The notes under the pieces are model-generated. The model saw only the letters and a list, made by a program, of their open reading frames with translations. It searched no databases and had not been told where the DNA came from. From Owenia fusiformis (Eukaryota > Annelida > Polychaeta > Sabellida > Oweniidae): a stretch of 64,000 nucleotides of DNA. This document shows positions 1 through 13,100 of this stretch, piece after piece (the first letter of the stretch is position 1; the number at the start of each line of letters is the position of its first letter). A program made the translations under genes and the position numbers. The stretch lies in assembly GCA_903813345.2 (NCBI GenBank), contig CAIIXF020000013.1:52414-116413 (forward strand), in the 5' to 3' direction.

Positions 1-298
1 TTTTTATACCAAAAATGGCATAGTACGTACCCTAGAAGCCAACTATGGCGTTATTTATAACAAAATCACAAGTTTCACTATATAAAGTCGTAGCTTTTGG
101 CGGATGGATATAGAACCTCACACCTATAACCCTACCTTGTGGCAATATTGCTCTTTGTCTTGATTACCTCCGGGAATTTACCTATAGAATAGGCTGTTTT
201 ATGCCCCTGGCATGTACAGCTCAAGTGAAGATACAGTATATGATTGCAGCTGAATTTCCTTGCAATTAACAGATTAAGGTATGTCAAATAGTGTCATA

Positions 299-715
299 TT
301 TAAGGTTCAGCTGGAAAGTAACATTTTGGTAAAAAATTGCTATACCTGCACATGTTATTTTCTGGTACATAATTAAGTATGAAGGCATGTGTGTATTTCC
401 TTGCTTTTTTCAGGAAAGTATCATTACACTGTCTACTTTTAGTAAACCTGGAAACAGGTCAATGGTAGCTCCTGTGTTGTCTGGAAAGTTTGAAAGAAAA
501 TTTGGAAAAACAGGAAGTGTGAAATATCAGAATTCCCTGGAGTTCCCTTTGAACGCCTACCAGATATTCTAAAAGAAGACAATGTAATGATACTTTCCTG
601 AAAAAAGCAAGGAAATTGATACATGCCTTCATACTTTATTTTGTACCAGAAAATAACATGTGCAGGTATAGCAATTTTTTACCAAAATGTTACTTTCCAG
701 CTGTACCTTAACTCT
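299..715. mobile_element. Foldback/MITE-like inverted repeat
   Basis: The left arm (300-425: AAGGTTCAGCTGGAAAGTAA and onwards, including ATGAAGGCATG) is the reverse complement of 588-714 with few mismatches. Weaker symmetry runs on into the centre (TTACACTGTCTACTTTTAG against its partner near 565-587). No ORF of its own. Confidence 0.8.
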
Positions 716-1639
716 TTGTCTATCATCTTTATATTTTCAGTCCTCTAGCCTAATGTCTAGAGCCACGTGACGCCAGGTAAAAAATTTTAATGTTTCATGT
801 TGAACCCAAATCATTAATGTAAGCTTAAAAATTGATATGGCTAGTTCTAACCTAGCCAATAGTGTACTCGTAACATCGAACATGAAGCATCAAAATATAA
901 GAGGCCACGCATATAATAGCGAAACTGTAAAACAAACCAAAATATACAAAAGTTACGGGTATGTTTCTATTTTTTCATAAACTGTTCAATTGCTTATTTT
1001 TTAAATTCTAAGTACAGGTAATCAAAAGGCAAATGGATGTCTATCGGTAATCGGCCATTTTATGACGTCGACATGTCTATCGGCCATTTTATTAGGCTGG
1101 AAGGCATCCATTTGAATATTACTTTGTCAAATGGATGTATTATGTTTAACGCCAGGGTGCACTTTGGATTTTTTTTGCAATTACGAAAAGTAAACCACTG
1201 AATATTCTTGTGATTCATACATTCTAAAGGATTTTCAACCATCAATTAATAGTCTATGTACACTAATGAATCTTTTGTGCAAAAATGAAAGATGTAGACG
1301 ATATGTGGAATAAGTTAAGTTTATCTGAAAAAAGCACATGGTCATGAAAGGCATGAAATTTCATCAAAGTGCACTGTGACCTTAGTCAGGATATGTAATA
1401 TGATATGACTGATTATTATTACAACTATATAAGACATTTACGGAGAGATGAATTTTTATATTATATAATAATCTTTCTTTATTGTCGGCATACTTAATCA
1501 CAGTGACTTATCAAATCAACATACTGTGGTCTTGGCATATACTCTGTATTAAACTTTATTCGATATTTGTAGGATATCATGTCAAAATAAAAACAGTATT
1601 TTTGTAATCAGTGGTGAAATATGATAATTTTGCTTTGAC

Positions 1640-1820
1640 TTTTCATTACATCAACAATAATGCTACATAAAGCTACATTACTGACTGTTTCAAAGTTCAA
1701 TATTGAAATGTATTGAAGGCCGGCCACATTTTGCTTACCAGCTTCCTTTATGTACATTTAACATTAGTCATCATTAAAACGGGGCAGCACAAGTCAAAAC
1801 CATACCAATAATATATAATT
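1640..1820 (+). repeat. Dispersed repeat, copy A (copy B 3400-3585)
   Basis: AACAATAATGCTACATAAAG and GCTTTATGTACATTTAAC-type blocks, then GGGGCAGCACAAGTCAAA, recur in the same order and orientation at 3400-3585. It is an unnamed interspersed element. Confidence 0.7.
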
Positions 1821-2309
1821 TGCTGAAATCAAAAGACAACTGTGCAATAATATATGGAAAATTGTATTTAAATTGTTATTTGTTTCAAAATAATGGCAGA
1901 GCAGCATCAAAATATAAGAGGCTACGCATTGTACAAGCCAAACCAGAAGCAATCCAAGATATACAAATGTCATACATGTACAATTTTAATACAATTTTCT
2001 ACAAGTTATTACACGGTGGTCTTTTGATTTCTTAGTTTTTTAAGTTTTACTGATATAGTAGAGTAGTTAAATTAACTCTAGTTCAGTCAAAATTTTAATT
2101 CTATTAAGTACTTTGAATTTAAAAAATAAGCAAAGTATACAAAAGTTAGGAGGGGTACATATGTTTCTATTAAACTGTTGCAATATGGCCTTTCAATTGC
2201 TTAACATTTAAATTCAAAGTAAGTACTAGAATTAAAAATTTGACTGTAACAAGTGTAACCATATATTGACTATGTATTGTTTAAATGATGTGCACATATA
2301 TAGGGGTTA

Positions 2310-2535
2310 TGCACTGGGAGGTTTTGGATACAGGGAATATCCCGAGGGATATACAATATATCTTCCCGAGGGACCGAAACTTGATATTTAAACTTTTTTA
2401 AATTTTTGAAAAATTCCCGGGAGCGGGATGGATATATTATATCTGCCCGCATTTGGCCTGGAGCGGGATATATACAATATATCCTGCCCGCTCCTCAGAT
2501 ACGATATATATTCCCGGGTGATATCTACCCCAAAC
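2310..2535. repeat. Short-palindrome cluster (CCCGAGGG, GCGGGATATA)
   Basis: GGATATACAATATATC flanked by CCCGAGGG, and GAGCGGGATATATACAATAT with its mirror CCTGCCCGCTC, form nested hairpins. Related CCGAGGG text occurs at 28640 and 45600-45650. Confidence 0.55.
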
Positions 2536-3399
2536 CCACTCAAGTATGAGATACACATATATACATTCACATAACGTGGGGATGGTATTTCAAATCGCCC
2601 CCACAACTACTTGTATGTTCTCTATTCCTCAGCTGGATGACTGCAGTTAGCATCATTCAAGATGATTGCTGAGATTATTTCGTTTTCGATAAACCTCTGA
2701 TTTCAGCTAAACTAAGTTGAATATTGATTTAACCTCCCAGCTAAACTTGCCCCACAAATGCAGATTTCTATGGTTGTTTTTTTACAAGCTGTATTATATG
2801 CAGTTTTCAGATAATGATATGAAGGTTTTGGATAGATTTGGGAACGCATTTTGATACCGCAAGTTTTTGAAAATTTTTCAACTGAAGTTGTGGACCTGTG
2901 AGTTTCTATATTGAGTTACGTCTACTTTTCCCTTGGCCTATGTTCTTTACCATTGTAGCTTTATTAATTTGAATGGCGAACTATTTGTGATCCACATTCA
3001 ACTTAGAGCAGCTGCAATCATACCTTTATGGGAAACAAAAGAATCTCGGCAACCATCTTGAATGACACTAACTGCAGCTCAAGTCATCCTGACTTTCTCC
3101 CAACTACTGACAATGTTTTAAACGCCAAGATTTTCAACAACCAAGTGGTTGTGGGTGTGATTTGAAAAATCAACCCCACATTTATGGGGGTACATGTACA
3201 AGGAAACCAATTTTATAACCATGTGTCTTTATAAAAATAAGTAGGGCTGCCATTTGTACTTATTATTCACTCATGATGAATGCATCTAAGTCTTCATCAG
3301 CCAATCTGCTAATAATATGTTAACCCTATCTGGGTCAGGCTGCTTTGACCTTTCCTTACATCACATTGTTTCAATTTCACAAATACATTCATACAGTTA

Positions 3400-3585
3400 A
3401 TCTTGTAATCAACAATAATGCTACATAAAGCTACATTACTGACTGTTTCAATTTCTATATTGATGGCCAGCCACATTTCAATGTGTGGTGAATTTGTAGA
3501 GTTACCAGCTTGCTTTATGTACATTTAACGTTTGTCATCATTTAAAGGGGGCAGCACAAGTCAAATCATTACAATAATATACAGG
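3400..3585 (+). repeat. Dispersed repeat, copy B (copy A 1640-1820)
   Basis: Same block order as 1640-1820. Immediately followed by ACAGGGTGTTCCAAAAAAAG (about 3581-3600), which resembles the terminal sequence of many mariner/Tc-type elements. No transposase is visible. Confidence 0.6.
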
Positions 3586-3776
3586 GTGTTCCAAAAAAAG
3601 CAACCCAAAGAAATCACAATATCTTGGAAAATACTAATCCAATTGTTTTCAATTTTTCAGGAAATAATGAGGAGACTGATATGTATAGCTCCTGTAGTTA
3701 GTTTGTTGTAAAACATGATCGCCAGTGGACACCTTCTAATCTAAATTGGGTAAGTACTTCAAAGTTACTGGACAAG

Positions 3777-3782
3777 TTTATT
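3777..3782 (-). promoter_or_regulatory. Polyadenylation signal AATAAA of the ATPase-PHD gene
   Basis: The minus strand reads AAAATAAACT, so AATAAA lies 13 bases after the stop codon. A 3' UTR this short is unusual; further AATAAA-like sites may exist downstream. Confidence 0.5.
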
Positions 3783-3795
3783 TTCATTGTGTACT

Positions 3796-4145
3796 TTAAT
3801 TTTGTAAACATTTCTCACAAATGAAGTACTTTCCCACGTTCGATTTTTTTGTAATATTGGCGCATTTGTTATGGAGCCACAATAGGCACCCATCACAATG
3901 TATGCTCGGACCCTTACTGACATTTTTATTACATTTGCCGCAATACCAGTTGTTACCATCACTAATTTGTTTTGAGAACTCTGCAACCCTGTCCCATGCT
4001 GCTTTCGTAAATAAAGTTCTGAAATTTTTCAGCTTGAAAACCGATGTTATTCTGGGTGAGATCTTTCGGAATGCTAACAAGTCTGCTACTTCCAGCTTTC
4101 TATTATCCGGAAGCCTGATGGGTCCGGCTACCCAATTGATGATAT
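3796..4145 (-). CDS. Exon 23 (terminal): PHD finger and stop
   Basis: 350 nt from acceptor TATGATTTCAG to TAA. The C-terminal 50 residues form a PHD finger: WYCGKC, IHCDGC, LWLHNKC, FICEKC with C4HC3 spacing. Just before it is a helical segment (TLFTKAAWDRVAEFSKQI). PHD fingers of this short WLH-NKC type occur in both chromatin proteins and transposon proteins. Confidence 0.88.
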
Positions 4146-7100
4146 CTGAAATCATAATCAGTCAAGGCATAATGTGAATGTTGAAGAATATGCATAACCC
4201 ATCAAATCAAATTTTAAACAGTGTCAATAAAATAACTACTTGGTAAGAATTGTGAGCTTCGACCCCTATAAGTTAGTGCCAAACTTCAATCTGAAACTTG
4301 ACATATAAGCATGGTATAAATCTAGAAAACCTAAACTCATATCTACGTTGTTGAACCATTTTGTTACATCGACCACTTAACTGACTGTGCAGTGGGGATA
4401 ATTTAAAGTGAAATAGTAAAAGGTACCTTTACGCTTGTCACCATCACTTTTACTAATCCAGAGTCTGTCCTTGTTCTCCTGGATTGGCTTTGCTGCCCTT
4501 GTATTTGAGAATATTCCCAGACCAACTGGTGTCCGTGAATCAGTTACTGTTGCATCTTGGCAAATCTTGGCCATATATGGATTAACTGGAAAATTGTGAT
4601 GATGTCAATATATTTTACCATAAACACTACTGAGTTAGCATGTTACAGTACTGTAGTTTATTATCGGGACAATCAAAGTTTTTAGGGAATATCGTTGCTC
4701 AGTCAGTGTAGTAGTTAGTTTACGATTGGCTACTTGGTATACATTTGGAAAATAACATTGCAACTGGTCAGTAATGCCTTTTTGATAACCCCAGAAAACA
4801 TAATATATTATCTGAAAAATGAACCTTAATTTAAGAGTGTTCTCAATCAGTTGGTATACAGTTGCTTTACCCAGAGCATTCGACCTAGATGATTATATTA
4901 AAACACAAAGGGCAACATATTGAAAATGCAAAAAGTAGGTATTCAACTCAAATGTTAAAAATCTAGTGATCTATATATGATGTCTCTATTTGGCATTATT
5001 AAAAAAATACATAGTAAAATACATATAGATTCAATCTCTCTGTTATATATCATCTTTATGGTCTGGTATGAATGATAAATAAAAATAGACAGTGCCCCTT
5101 TAAATGACCTATGAAAGCATAGAACTGATTAGTTTTTTGGCAGTCTTGGTAAATGTAAAAGCCAATTTTGAGGCTCTTCAAGTATTCTAAGCATGTTTTA
5201 AGAGTTAAGAGCTGAATATCTTTCAAAAAATGCCCATTGGCAATTATGACAAAATGATCGCAATCAATTAGATGCATATAAGGGCACTCAAATGAGAATG
5301 GGTTTTCTTATTTCAATTGTTTATCACCAGTTTTCTAAACATGTTAGCCATATTCTAAAGAGTTATAGGCTCACTTTTAATAAATGCCCATTTGCATTTG
5401 GCCAATGCATTTGATTTAAATCAGATATCCGTACAGGCACTTAATTTTCAAGTTATTTGCCAATACAATTCCCATATTTGAAACACAAATAATCCAGAGA
5501 AATTCTCTTTGAGAGTGCGTTTTTGAATTACCGCAACGCGGTTGAAATAGATACGATTGCGTAATAATTAATTCGTTTTACCCGCGAGCGTCCAAAACAG
5601 ATTTACAATTACCGCGGTTGAAAAAGATTATGGTCACTCGCGTGTATCTAAAACAGCCTAATTCTGTTTGAATTGCATGGTCAATTGCAGTTAAATCCCC
5701 ACTTAATACCATTTCAATTGAACTCCTGTGGTGCAACCGAGTGCGGTTGACTAACGCGGCTCAGCGGTGTTCACCAATCAAACCAGGAACTATCTAATTT
5801 TTCAGATTAAAATCATTAGGATTGCGCCAAATATTTAGCATAGGTTACTTCTGGGTCAATATGCCGATGAAATTTATCATAAATTTCATAATATGGTATG
5901 AACCGCGTTAACCGCAAGCCACGGTTAACCTTTTGACCCCTAGTAATGATAGAGCTGAAGTAGACTTACCATCTTCATTTGTTACAGGTTGCTCACTCAC
6001 AATTATCGCCATGGCCATTGTGGCCACATCTGGAAATGAAATGAAATGAAATAAATTGCTTTATTGGTAGTGCTAGTACCACAGGGTCAATACAAATTTT
6101 CGATGATTAGGTTCAGGGCTCTCACCAGGAAATATTTATGGTGTGGTGCTAACATCTTTAGAATGACCGTTCAATCGTGATAAATCACATTCATGTTATA
6201 TTTTATCCTTTTTACATGCTATTTATCCTTTTTACATGCTATTGTTGTGTATTCAGTCAAGTTTAGACTGTGGAAACAGTCATGATTTGCCAATAGTTTA
6301 TGGCCACTCAATTCAAAATGGCCGCCATTTTTCGTAAAAATGTAATCTTTGATAACTCAAATACAAGTTGATGGATTTGGTTCAAATTTTATATGCTGAT
6401 GCCTAGAAATAAAGGAGCTTCCCTCAAGATGAGATTTTCAAGATGGCCACTGAATTCCAAAATGGCTGCCATTTTTCGTAAAAAATGTACTCTTTGATAA
6501 CTCAAATACCAGTGAACGGATTTTGTTCAAATTTTATATGATGATGCCTAGTGACACAGTAGGTCTGTTTGAATAAGAATGTTCAAGATGGCGGCTGAAT
6601 TTCAAAATGGCGGCCATTTTTCGTAAAAAAACGTAATCTTTGATAACTCAAATATCAGTCAACGGATTTGGCTCAAATTTTACATGATGATACCTATGGA
6701 CACATAAGATCTTTAATGACAAAGAATTTTCAAGATGGCGGCTGAATACAATACAATAGAATTACAATTAAAATAATTATGGATGACTGACAAATAAACT
6801 TCTTAAGTTCGCAAAACTCATCATTCAAGTGATAGAATATTGAGAAACTAAGTGTATTTGAACATTTTATCTGTGAGCCCTCCCTCTCCACTCATAACTG
6901 TATTTTATAAATATTGATTTTTGATGTGTGTCAAGGGTTTGACAGGTTAATATTGCTAAGGGATGTTTGATTACCCTATCAAACGAAGTTCGAATGGATA
7001 TAGGGAACACATCCGTCTTTCAAGCTGGACTGAATGAAGATGACATGAATAGCATATAATTAAGACATCCGTTCGTACATCCGGGCGAGAACTCAAATAC

Positions 7101-10100
7101 TGTTGGCCCTAATGTTATCATAGCTACTTAACAATACTCAACACTAGTTACCTTCTTTGTTTCCATCCTCCGGCTCTATAACTGTTTCCTCGACACACCT
7201 TGACTGAAGTCCACTCCCACTAGCTTAAATTATAATACAATAGAATTACAATTAAAATAATTATGGATGACTGACAAATAAACTTAAGTTCGCAGAACTC
7301 ATCATTCAAGTGATAGAATATTGAGAAACTAAGTGTATTTGAACATTTTTTCTGTGAGCCCTCCCTCTCTACTCATAACTGTATTTTATAAATATTGATT
7401 TTTGATGTGTGCCAAGAGTATGACAGGTTAATATTGCTAAGGGATGTTTGATTACCCTATCAAACGAAGTTCGAATGGATATAGGGAACACCTCCGTCTT
7501 TCAAGCTGGACTGAATGAAGATGACATGAACAGCACAAATTAAGACATCCGTCCTTCCATCCCGGCGAGAACTCAAAAACTGTTGGCCCTAATGTTATCA
7601 TAGCTACTTAACAATACTCAACACTAGTTACCTTCTTTGTTTCCATCCTCCGGCTCTATAACTGTTTCATCGACACACCTTGACTGTAGTCCACTCCCAC
7701 TTGACTGTAGTCCACTCCCACTAGCTTAAATTATAATACAATAGAATTACAATTAAAATAATTATGGATGACTGACAGAACTCATCATTCAAGTGATAGA
7801 ATATTGAGAAACTAAGTGTATTTGAACATTTTATCTGTGAGCCCTCCCTCTCCACTCATAACTGTATTTTATAAATATTTATTTTTGATGTGTGTCAAGA
7901 GTATGACAGGTTAATATTGCTAAGGGATGTTTGATTACCCTATCAAACGAAGTTCGAACGGATATAGGGAACACCTCCATCTTTCAAGCTTGACTGAATG
8001 AAGATGACATAAACAGCATATAATTCAGACATCCGTCCGTCCATCCCGGCGAGAACTCAAATACTGTTGGCCCTAATGTTATCATAGCTACTTAACAATA
8101 CTCAACACTAGTTACCTTCTTTGTTTCCATCCTCCGGCTCTATAACTGTTTCATCGACACACCTTGACTGTAGTCCACTCCCACTTGACTGTAGTCCACT
8201 CCCACTAGCTTAAATTATAATACAATAGAATTACAATTAAAATAATTATGGATGACTGACAGAACTCATCATTCAAGTGATAGAATATTGAGAAACAAAG
8301 TGTATTTGAACATTTTATCTGTGAGCCCTCCCTCTCCACTCATAACTGTATTTTATAAATATTTATTTTTGATGTGTGCCAAGAGTATGACAGGTTAATA
8401 TTGCTAAGGGATGTTTGATTACCCTATCAAACGAAGTTCGAATGGATATAGGGAACACCTCCGTCTTTCAAGCTGGACTGAATGAAGATGACATGAACAG
8501 CATATAATTAAGACATCCGTCCGTCCCTCTGGGCGAGAACTCAAATACTGTTGGCCCTAATGTTATCATAGCTACTTAACAATACTCAACACTAGTTACC
8601 TTCTTTGTTTCCATCCTCCGGCTCTATAACTGTTTCATCGACACACCTTGACTGTAGTCCACTCCCACTAGCTTAAATTATAATACAATAGAATTACAAT
8701 TAAAACTAGATTGGTTAAATTGAACAAGTTCAATTCAAGACTCCAGATTCCAGATTTTTTAAATGATATAAACATTTCAGATCCGGATTCCTTAGGAAAT
8801 TATGCCCCTAATTCATAACTCCTACGTTAAATTTTGAGAACTTATTATTTTGACCTACATTTCGATCACCAGATCTCAAAAGTGGGTCTAAAAACTTCTT
8901 GACGGCAAAAAGTTAACATTATAAGCACACTCTTTGCTACATGTATACAAAATTTCGAAGAATATCATTGGAGTGTAGTGTCCGAATTGCAAAAATAAGA
9001 AAAAACCAAGGGTGAATTTTTAATTTTTGCTATAACGGAATAAGTAGTAAAATGATTTTGTGATGGCAGCCAAGACAATACAATAGGTACACTAGTTGAT
9101 AAGGTGTGATTAATCTCCATATACATGCATTTTATTAGATATACACTTACCAAAATCAACACATGCTTGTGGTTGAGCAACCTGTTTTCTTTTTGATCCC
9201 CGTTGCTTCCTTCTCAAATCTGCAATAAGCAATTACCGTGATGTGATTATGTAGTTACCAGTTTCACCACCATGTGGCTGATTCGGGGTAAATAGCATGG
9301 CACGTATAGCAGAAAGTGCCCTTAAACTTGAATATTATCAGTTTTAGTGGATCAGTTTATATATTACCCTTGTGTATCTAATAGTTATACAAATTAAAAT
9401 ATGTCCAGTAAAGCAAAAAATATTATCTGTCCACTAAAATAAAAGATATTTCACTTTTTGTGATTTTATTACATGGGGTCTATGGGGAATCTCCCCGACC
9501 TAGAAATCACATTTTTTAAAAAAGTAATTTTTTAAAGTTGATAAACAATTTTTGTAACCACATTTCTAAACTGAACTTCGCTTGTGTCGAAATATTGTAA
9601 TCTGAAGATAGCTCCCAAAATGAACAAGCACGTGCATGTGTTCAGTGCTCATTTACACTGTTATAGATTGAAGTAAACTAGAGATTTTAAACATGATAAA
9701 TTAAAATAAATGACAGTTCATATCAGACTGGGATGCTTTTAATATGTGCTGGACTATACATATCACGTCTACAATTTATTTGACTGTAATTAGAGAAAAA
9801 TTAAAAGTGTTCCGGGTGTCAGTAATTTTTGATGCTGTTATTAACAAGATTTCCTGCAGAAACCCTCTTGCAAGCATGATTTCTTCAAACTACTTGTACT
9901 AGAGCCAGTCCATTTAGGTCATTTACCCACTCACGCCCATATGAGATACATAAATGATAGACAAATTCACAGAACTTAGTGATCACCCTGTATACAATAT
10001 TGGCATACCTTTGACATGATCACCGGACCAAGAAGATAGTGGCTGGTATCTTTCAATCCAGGTTCTCACCCATTGGACCCCTTCTCTTTCGAGGAAATGC

Positions 10101-13100
10101 ATGACTTGCTCAGTTACTGAAAGTCAAAAATATACATAATGAGAACTATCTCATATGTCTTTAACAGAAGAAGTGATTAGCTCCTATAATTCTTTCATAT
10201 TCTTTAGTACTCATGAACATTATTTATTTTAATCATGCCCATTAGTAGTTCATGTTGAATCAAATTGTAGGGTATGATCATGCCAAGAATCACGGAAAAA
10301 TAACTAAATTTGAAAATGTTGCACAAAATTGTTCCAAAATTGTAAAATGTTGCACAAAAAATTCCAAAATCATAAAATGTTGCACAAAAAGTTCCAAAAT
10401 ACTAAAAAGTTGCACTAAAAAAATAACAAAATCCTCAGTTGCCATTCATATATTGAAAATCATACCTTCTGATGTGACATCATTATTGTCATCCCCAGTG
10501 TCGACAAATTCATCTGGTATCTCACACGCTGAAATTAGAGAGCTTAATCATCTGAATACATATGTTCAGTTCATATATTTCATGCTTTATACATGTTATA
10601 TTTGTGACCTCATGAATTTTTTTTGATTTTTAGTGACATATTTTCTATGAGTGGCAGTATTAACAGAGATATAAGTTTTAAACCGTGGTTATATATGGTC
10701 AGTCTTGTTCTATAGATAATGTTACATCAACAGCCCTGCCATCAATATAATTCAAAATAATGAAAGTTAGTACATTTGGCAATGTTAATTTAAATATGTA
10801 CCTTCATATATCAATGTCTTTAATTTTGGAGGTATAGACCTCACTGGCCATTTGTACGCCCGACAACTTATAAAGCGTCCCCTACTGTGGCCAGCAGCGA
10901 TTTCTTCATTGTTTGCAAGAAAATTTACTGGGACGCAAGCATTGCAGCCAAAATCCCTCACAAAATTCTGTCTTAATATCTGTAATGAAATAAAGGGAAT
11001 AAAGATGTGGTTTATGATACAATGTTAACCCAGCATCAAATGTTGAGGTGGCTCTTCTATTATCTATCGAACGAAGTTACGAGGGATATAGGGAACGCCT
11101 CCGTACGTCCGTCCGTCTGGGCGATAACTCAAATACCATCGGCCAGATTTTGTTCATATGTTGTACACATGTGCCATATGGGAGTAGAATTTCTGCTCGA
11201 AAGTTGATTTTCAAAATGGCTGCTTGTTTCAAAATGGCGGTCATTTTAGTGATGATTTTACATTAATTTAGGTACAATATATAAAACTGTAATAGCAATG
11301 TGTTTGAAATGTAAAACAGTTATAAAAGTCATTAATTAAGCTAGAAATTTAAATATTTAAGAAACTCATGGCAGCCATCTTGAAAAATGGCGGCTTTTAC
11401 ACACTATTTTAAGATTTTTGCCATAACTTGAAAAGTAGTGTAGCGATTTTGTTCATATTTGATATGTGAATACTTGTAAGCATGGCACACTGTTTATGAC
11501 ACTTTGGCTAGAAGGTGGCCATTTTGAAAATGTCCGCTATTTTTACGTGTATTATTTTACGCTTTTTACTATAACTAAAAAGTAATAGAGCGATTTTGTT
11601 CATATTTGATATGATGTGAATACTCATAAGCATGACACACTGTTTTATGACACTTTGGCCAAAAGGTGGCCATTTTGAAAATGGCATCGCAGTATTATAA
11701 TGTTTTACTCATTACCTTTCTTTCAGGGAAGTCCAGGACTTGGGAGACTGATTGCACCCTTATAGCCACTGCTTCCACGGACTGTGATCCAATCATCATC
11801 TGGCATGCAGCATTGATATGTTCTGTTGGCTGTAAACACATACATTTAGCATAGGTATAGTATTTCCGTATGTATATTTACATATAACGTATATTACGTA
11901 TAAATAAATATCAATATGCTCATCTAGTCGTGTTATCAGATCTCTAACCTGAAAATAATGTTGGGATTGTAATGTGTACTCAACAGCAGATACTTTTTGG
12001 TAAAAATAGCTAGCAATTTTGGACACAATTTGTGACTTATAATTGGGGGATCATATACACCTTTTGAACAATTTGAGACCCCTACCTACGCCAATCAATG
12101 GAATTGGAATTTATTAGAATTACTATGTACCTCTTCAGTTTTAGTTAAGGCAACAATTACTCTATTGATGCTTGTCTTGTCATCTTCGTCTTCCAAAAAA
12201 TGTTTCAGATGTCGTTCCAGGAACATTTTCATGATGTTGTCAAACTCATCTAGTTCTAGTATGTGGTTCAACTAAAACATAAAAATGCATTTTCACATCA
12301 AAAGCCAGACGCTTGATATACACTCGGTAACTCATATTTGATATGTGAATACTCATAAGCATTGACACACTGTTTTATGACACTTTGACCAAAAGGCGAC
12401 TTTGTTCATATTTTGTATGTGAATACTCATAAACATGGCACACTGTCTTATGACACTTTGGCTTATAGCCGGCCAATTTGAAATAGCTACGCTTTAGCAT
12501 TGCTGTTATGTAGTTTATTACAAAATTACTTATTGGCACTTACTCTGAACACTTATAATAGTTCAATAGCTAGATGGTTATTACAATCATAAATATTTGT
12601 GACTTTTTTAACACTTCACAGATTAACCAAAGTAGGGATTTTTAATTATCATAACAGTTGATATATAAATTTCTGAATGGGTTTCAATGAGTACAACTAA
12701 TAAGATGATTCATTTGTTAGTGATTAATTTCATTACATGATCATAATATTTATGACAAGTGTAATAAAGTCGTTAATTGTTATGTTGAAAAAATTAGAGA
12801 GGTTAAGCAAGATGACTTTTAATGACGTGAATCGCAAACGTAAACCTATACGGTCCCGTTTAAGTTATACGAATAAAAATTCTTAAGCTGAGCATGTTAG
12901 AAACTGTGCAAATAGAAAACTTCTTTTTCCTAGTGGTCTCTACGCAGTGGCGGATACAGAAGCCAGTACGGGAAAGAGCCCAAATGTTGAAAAAGAATTC
13001 CGTGTTTGCTTTGAAAAAAGGCCAAGTTATGGCAAAAAATTCCTATTTTTGAGTCCTTATAAAAACATTTCGGGGGTTGTGTGCCCTTAGGGCATTACAA

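Larger units (their letters stand above)
6750..8705 (-). repeat. Four tandem ~463-501 bp units, each holding one exon
   Basis: The landmark AATACAATAGAATTACAAT recurs at 6750, 7234, 7735, 8219 and 8682, giving periods of 484, 501, 484 and 463. Each unit holds exon 20, 19, 18 or 17, its flanking intron and a fragment of the ATCAAACGAAGTTCGAA mobile-element head (for example 6977-7010). Units differ by small indels, including the in-frame 21-nt duplication. The element fragment was therefore present before the duplication. Confidence 0.9.
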
